A stretch of DNA of 64,000 nt from LD21 sp963715785. Its GTDB lineage: Bacteria; Bacteroidota; Bacteroidia; Bacteroidales; VadinHA17. The notes beneath the pieces are model-generated. The model made no database searches and was not told the DNA's origin. It saw only the letters and a list, made by a program, of their open reading frames with translations. The translations under genes and the position numbers were made by a program. This document shows, piece by piece, positions 61,909 through 64,000 of the stretch. Positions within the stretch are counted from its first letter, which is position 1; each line of letters begins with the position of its first letter. Location of the stretch: the NCBI GenBank assembly GCA_963715785.1, contig OY970276.1, positions 2,356,001 through 2,420,000 on the forward strand, read 5' to 3'.

Positions 61909-63590
61909 TAAAATCAGCCGGCTTCATTTCTGGTCTTTCCAGCAGAATTAAGATCTCGCATGTAGTGATCATCTGGTTTCTGGTGAATGCAGCTTCAGCA
62001 TTTTTTACCCAGCTCTATTCAGATGAAGCCTATTATGTTCTTTACGCAGGACATCCCGGTTTCGGCTATTTCGATCATCCTCCGATGATTGCATTGATGA
62101 TAAAGGCAGGCCAGTTTATGTTCAATAATGAGTTTGGCGTTCGCTTCTTTTCATTAATTTCTGTGTCAGTTGCTTTATACTTAATCTATAAGCTTTCCGG
62201 GGCAAATAAACCTTTATTGTTCCTGGTCGCTATATTCTCAGTTTTCGGATTGAATATCCTGGGTTTTCTGGCTCTGCCCGATAGCCCCCTTTTATTATTT
62301 GGAGTCCTGTTTTTTGTGGCCTATAAAAGATTCCTGATAAAACAAAGCTTATTAAACTCGCTTCTGATTGGAATTACCATGGCTTGCATGCTATACAGCA
62401 AGTATCAGGGTTTTCTGATAATATTCTTCACAGTGTTATCGAATTTAAAGCTTCTGAAATCAGGCAAATTTTATTTATCGGCATTTGTGGCTCTGGTCCT
62501 TTTTATGCCACATATCATGTGGGAGTTAAATAATGGATTGGTGAGCATTACCTACCATCTGTCAGAGCGATCAGCTCCGGGTTATAAAGCTTCATTTACG
62601 TACGGTTACATCTTAGGTCAGCTTCTTTATTATGGCCCGTTTTCAGCAGTTTTTATGTTTATTGCAACTATCCGTTTCAGGCAATCAGGTCTGTTCGAGA
62701 GAGCTCTGAAATGGAACCTGTGGGGATTTCTCGTGTTTTTCCTGCTCTTCACTTTAAAGGGAAGAATTGAAGTAAACTGGACGTTACCGGTTCTTATTCC
62801 GCTGCTCATTTTCTTTTTAAGGTCAGGTTCTGAAAATCCCATGCTTGAAAAATGGTTTTATATTTCTGCATTCCCCGTTATTCTGTTAATCGCTTTCATC
62901 AGGATCGAAGCTGCTTATCCATTGTTTAATATCGGATCAGGCAGGATTGATGATTTCAGAGGGCACAGGGAACTCGGCAGGGAAATTGAAAGCAAAAGCA
63001 TGGGACTTCCGGTAATAACTTCAGATTATCAGCGGGCCGGATTGATATCGTTTTATACAAAGGCTCCTGCAGTAAGCATCAATGTTAATAGCCGGCGCAA
63101 CCAGTTTAATTTGTGGCATTTCGATAATTCCCTCAGATTCAAAAAGGTAGCATTTGTAAATAACTATATGAAAGAAGGCAAAATGATACAGGATCCATAT
63201 TACCGGGGTTATAAAGTAACTGTCATTGACTCCCTTCCGGTAATGAATGATATTCTTATACGCGCACGGTTAAAAAAGTCAGTTTTTCATACCGGAGAGC
63301 CGATAATATTATCGGTAGTTCTTGCTCCTTCGGGAAAACCCTCTGATTATAGAGATGCAGGAAATTATACCACGCGATTGAATGCTGAATTATTCCGTGG
63401 TGACAATAATATTGATGCGAAAGTTTGTGAACTTCCGGTTAACCTGCTTTTGATCAGAGATGAAGGGAAATATGATTTCGACTTTTCGGCCCCGTTACAG
63501 CAGGGAAGCTATAAAATTTTAATTTCGCTGAATACTTCGGAGCTCGGTATCTGGAGCACCCGGCAAACTGTTAAATTTACTGTCAGATAG
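61905..63590 (+). CDS. GT39-family (PMT_2/ArnT-like) membrane glycosyltransferase
   Basis: This ~561-residue integral membrane enzyme uses a polyprenyl-phosphate sugar donor. About ten helices fill residues 20-350. The family signature is at the first periplasmic loop, YSDEAYYVLYAGHPGFGYFD then HPPMIALMIKAG, with the catalytic Asp-Glu pair. The C-terminal ~200 residues form a soluble, beta-rich periplasmic domain. ATG 61905 overlaps the previous stop (ATGA), showing translational coupling; GTG 61887 is less likely. It probably glycosylates a lipid or protein using the sugar handled by the nearby GtrA and flippase. Confidence 0.88.
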   Translation: MIKSAGFISGLSSRIKISHVVIIWFLVNAASAFFTQLYSDEAYYVLYAGHPGFGYFDHPPMIALMIKAGQFMFNNEFGVRFFSLISVSVALYLIYKLSGANKPLLFLVAIFSVFGLNILGFLALPDSPLLLFGVLFFVAYKRFLIKQSLLNSLLIGITMACMLYSKYQGFLIIFFTVLSNLKLLKSGKFYLSAFVALVLFMPHIMWELNNGLVSITYHLSERSAPGYKASFTYGYILGQLLYYGPFSAVFMFIATIRFRQSGLFERALKWNLWGFLVFFLLFTLKGRIEVNWTLPVLIPLLIFFLRSGSENPMLEKWFYISAFPVILLIAFIRIEAAYPLFNIGSGRIDDFRGHRELGREIESKSMGLPVITSDYQRAGLISFYTKAPAVSINVNSRRNQFNLWHFDNSLRFKKVAFVNNYMKEGKMIQDPYYRGYKVTVIDSLPVMNDILIRARLKKSVFHTGEPIILSVVLAPSGKPSDYRDAGNYTTRLNAELFRGDNNIDAKVCELPVNLLLIRDEGKYDFDFSAPLQQGSYKILISLNTSELGIWSTRQTVKFTVR

Positions 63591-63783
63591 AAAATCCGTT
63601 TCCGGCAAACAGCAAATCTTCCGGCTTTGTGCTTAATTCCTTGATAAAAGCTTGATTTTTACCGGGTAAAAGCCTGCATGAAAGTCTGTTTAGTATGTCA
63701 TGAAAAACTGTTTATATTTGCACAGTATATTGTTAAACCGATTGGGTTCAGCCGAAGGAACTTATTCCCTCATAACAAATATT

Positions 63784-64000
63784 ATGAAAGTAATTGAAGT
63801 CAAAACCAGGCATGACAGGAAGGAATTTATTGAATCCCCGAAAGAATTATATAAAACTGATCCATTCTGGGTATGTCCGCTTGACGCAACCATCGAGTCG
63901 CTTTTCGATCCTGCTAAGAATCATGCTTTCAGTCATGGTGATGCTGCCCGGTGGATTCTTAAAGATGATAATGACCATACGATAGGAAGGATTGCTGCTT
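63784..64000 (+). CDS. N-terminal part of a GNAT-like acetyltransferase (runs off the window)
   Basis: The frame opens at ATG 63784 and stays open to the window edge, giving 72 residues beginning MKVIEVKTRHDRKEFIESP. It continues through LYKTDPFWVCPLD, HAFSHGDAARWILK and TIGRIAA. This is the N-terminal pattern of a GNAT-fold family widespread in Bacteroidota (the GRIAA strand leads into the acetyl-CoA-binding core). The acceptor is unknown. A shorter frame at 63794-63985 is a shadow of it. Confidence 0.7.
   Translation, partial: MKVIEVKTRHDRKEFIESPKELYKTDPFWVCPLDATIESLFDPAKNHAFSHGDAARWILKDDNDHTIGRIAA

Noticed and set aside
63794..63985. 63-residue ORF near the right edge
   Set aside because: Out of frame with the better GNAT-like reading that starts at 63784 and runs off the window.

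Overview
The window is a gene-dense bacterial chromosome segment that reads as Bacteroidota, most likely an anaerobic or facultative member of Bacteroidales or a related order. The support is lineage-type content: a type IX secretion protein (PorQ), OMP_b-brl and DUF5777 beta-barrels, paired DUF4097 proteins behind an ECF sigma/anti-sigma pair, many short lipoproteins, and weak Shine-Dalgarno signals at most starts. I cannot assign a genus from sequence alone.

Layout. 1-5.3 kb: the C-terminus of an unknown protein, a sugar-1-phosphate transferase of unusual C-terminal form, a porin-family barrel, a beta-lactamase-fold hydrolase and a PLOD-type glycosyltransferase. 5.5-13.7 kb: signalling and envelope genes, namely a 7TM hybrid histidine kinase, ECF sigma, anti-sigma with a HEAT-like tail, two DUF4097 proteins, a second serine hydrolase with TPRs and an M23 peptidase. 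13.8-24.2 kb: an HxxxDG acyltransferase, an HExxH protein, TrmO, two lipoproteins, a sialate O-acetylesterase, a repeat-rich intergenic block, a tricorn-type protease and YqeY. 24.4-31.5 kb: oxidoreductase and carbohydrate-active genes, including a Tat-exported TIM barrel, a type-B carboxylesterase and a 999-residue double beta-helix/propeller protein. 31.5-38.4 kb: a leftward housekeeping run of cmk, ispH, pfkA, a DUF362 ferredoxin-like protein and a CDF transporter, with porQ and an EamA transporter upstream. 38.9-44.7 kb: an electron-transfer operon (etfB, etfA, membrane HdrC-like FeS protein, CCG/HdrB-like protein, acyl-CoA dehydrogenase) that should carry electrons from acyl-CoA oxidation to the quinone pool.

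44.75-48.35 kb holds two tandem IS110-family elements inserted in a palindromic repeat that was probably the terminator of the preceding operon. Their non-coding leaders are more alike than their coding parts and carry a stretch matching the insertion core, as expected for bridge RNAs. 48.6-58.2 kb is a c-type cytochrome region: a lipoprotein cytochrome, an outer-membrane barrel, a seven-heme membrane-anchored cytochrome, a membrane cytochrome b, two paralogous monoheme cytochromes, a six-heme lipoprotein, a Crp/Fnr regulator and the CcsBA heme-attachment protein. Two FNR-like palindromes lie in front of its transcription units. It could form a quinol-to-cell-surface electron path, which would be the least described system here. 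58.2-64 kb: tRNA-His, a flippase, GtrA, a BamA/TamA-type barrel, a GT39 glycosyltransferase and the start of a GNAT-like gene.

Two conserved genes, porQ and etfB, each carry one extra base in a short homopolymer. The porQ site is an A7 run right after the start codon. The etfB site is CCC CTT TGA C, which contains the heptamer of the prfB programmed +1 frameshift. These may be assembly errors, real lesions or recoding sites.
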